Shown one piece after another: positions 63,477-64,000 of a stretch of DNA of 64,000 nt (the stretch's first letter is position 1; each line of letters starts with the position of its first letter). The translations under genes and the position numbers were made by a program. Source of the DNA: Panacibacter microcysteis (GTDB lineage: Bacteria > Bacteroidota > Bacteroidia > Chitinophagales > Chitinophagaceae); the NCBI RefSeq assembly GCF_015831355.1, contig NZ_JADWYR010000001.1, forward strand, positions 1,984,001 to 2,048,000, in the 5' to 3' direction. Below the pieces are notes generated by a model. It searched no databases. It saw nothing but the letters and a program-made list of their open reading frames with translations, and was not told where the DNA came from.

Positions 63477-64000
63477 ACTGGACAAATTTGATATTTGATT
63501 ATTTCACCTATGCGATCTTCACCTATTCGGTTACGTTGCTGTTGTTTTATATTTTTATTGCAGTTTATTCAGTAGGAGAGACCCGCCGTTACCTGCACAA
63601 AAATAACTATACGGATTACAGGTTGCTTGCTTCTTCTGTCCACTCGCCTTCTATCAGTATTATAGCTCCGGCGTATAATGAAGGTGTGACCATCATTGAA
63701 AATGTGCGTTCGCTGCTTTCTATCTACTATACCAACCTTGAGGTGATCATTGTAAATGATGGCAGTAAAGATGATACGCTGCAGAAGATGATTGATGCCT
63801 ACCAACTGGAAAAGATTGATTTCCTTGTATCGTACCAGGTAAAAACAAAAGAGGTAAGAGGAATTTATAAAAGTAAAAATCCGGTATTTAATAAGCTGGT
63901 AGTAGTTGACAAAATGAACGGCGGCAAAGCCGATGCATTGAATGTAGGTGTAAATGTATCGGCCAATGATTACATTGTTTGTATAGATGTGGATTGTATA
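63473..64000 (+). CDS. family 2 glycosyltransferase (partial, cut by the window end)
   Basis: The first 176 residues are present. A transmembrane helix (about 12-33) is followed by a GT-A domain of processive type: SISIIAPAYNEGVTIIENVRSLL, VIIVNDGSKDDT, a lysine-rich loop, KMNGGKADALNVG and the start of the DVD motif (IDVDC). The layout resembles poly-N-acetylglucosamine or cellulose-type synthases. The acceptor-site motifs (QxxRW) would lie beyond the end. Coupled translation with the HEAT protein and the YaiO gene nearby suggests exopolysaccharide synthesis. Confidence 0.9.
   Translation, partial: MNWTNLIFDYFTYAIFTYSVTLLLFYIFIAVYSVGETRRYLHKNNYTDYRLLASSVHSPSISIIAPAYNEGVTIIENVRSLLSIYYTNLEVIIVNDGSKDDTLQKMIDAYQLEKIDFLVSYQVKTKEVRGIYKSKNPVFNKLVVVDKMNGGKADALNVGVNVSANDYIVCIDVDCI

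Overview
The window reads as a chromosomal segment of a Bacteroidota bacterium, most likely from the Chitinophagaceae/Chitinophagales. The evidence is the gene content (PadR-PspC pair, DUF4421 and YaiO outer-membrane proteins, BatD, RlpA and other lipoproteins), the near absence of Shine-Dalgarno sequences, and at least eleven exact matches to the Bacteroidota -7 promoter element TAnnTTTG close to starts. I see no rRNA, tRNA, CRISPR array, transposase or phage gene, so this is largely ordinary chromosome.

Layout. 0-10 kb: GMC oxidoreductase, alpha/beta hydrolase, a lipoprotein, the padR-pspC pair, purD, and a POT peptide transporter. 10-15 kb: a sucrose module on the minus strand (sucrose-type MFS transporter, fructokinase, amylosucrase). 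15-20 kb: a two-component pair, a lone batD, a secreted transglutaminase-like protein and a DUF4421 barrel. 21-26 kb: a respiratory FAD/Fe-S dehydrogenase beside a D-lactate dehydrogenase, then a lipoprotein. 26-31 kb: a 41-residue membrane protein, rlpA-gcvT and mreBCD. 31-36 kb: uxuA, bioB, tonB and an AI-2E-family permease. 36-38.6 kb: paaG-paaI-paaY and a lipoprotein. 38.7-43.3 kb: obgE, a small secreted protein, nadB and a lipid A-type acyltransferase. 43.4-46.5 kb: an AT-rich four-gene operon ending in a NarL-type sensor kinase and regulator and beginning with an unrecognised protein that carries an internal duplication. 46.7-55 kb: exbD, an AIM24-family protein, a secreted esterase, an unpartnered Tat-exported molybdopterin subunit, a PfpI/DJ-1 protein and several small proteins. 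55-64 kb: a Tat-exported phospholipase C, then a probable exopolysaccharide/signalling region (unknown anchored protein, YaiO barrel, GAF histidine kinase; divergently a receiver protein, a HEAT-repeat membrane protein and a truncated family 2 glycosyltransferase).

The most unusual feature is a dispersed repeat of about 60-90 bp present in at least 21 copies, roughly one every 3 kb, always between genes. Its 19-nt core has two versions, TTGTGTCACTCACTTGTAC and TTGCGTCGCACTCTTGTAC. Core positions 4 and 8 change together in every copy (T/A or C/G), preserving the dyad GNGTCNC. Several apparent ORF starts fall inside these repeats or inside -7 promoter elements, and I have moved those starts accordingly.
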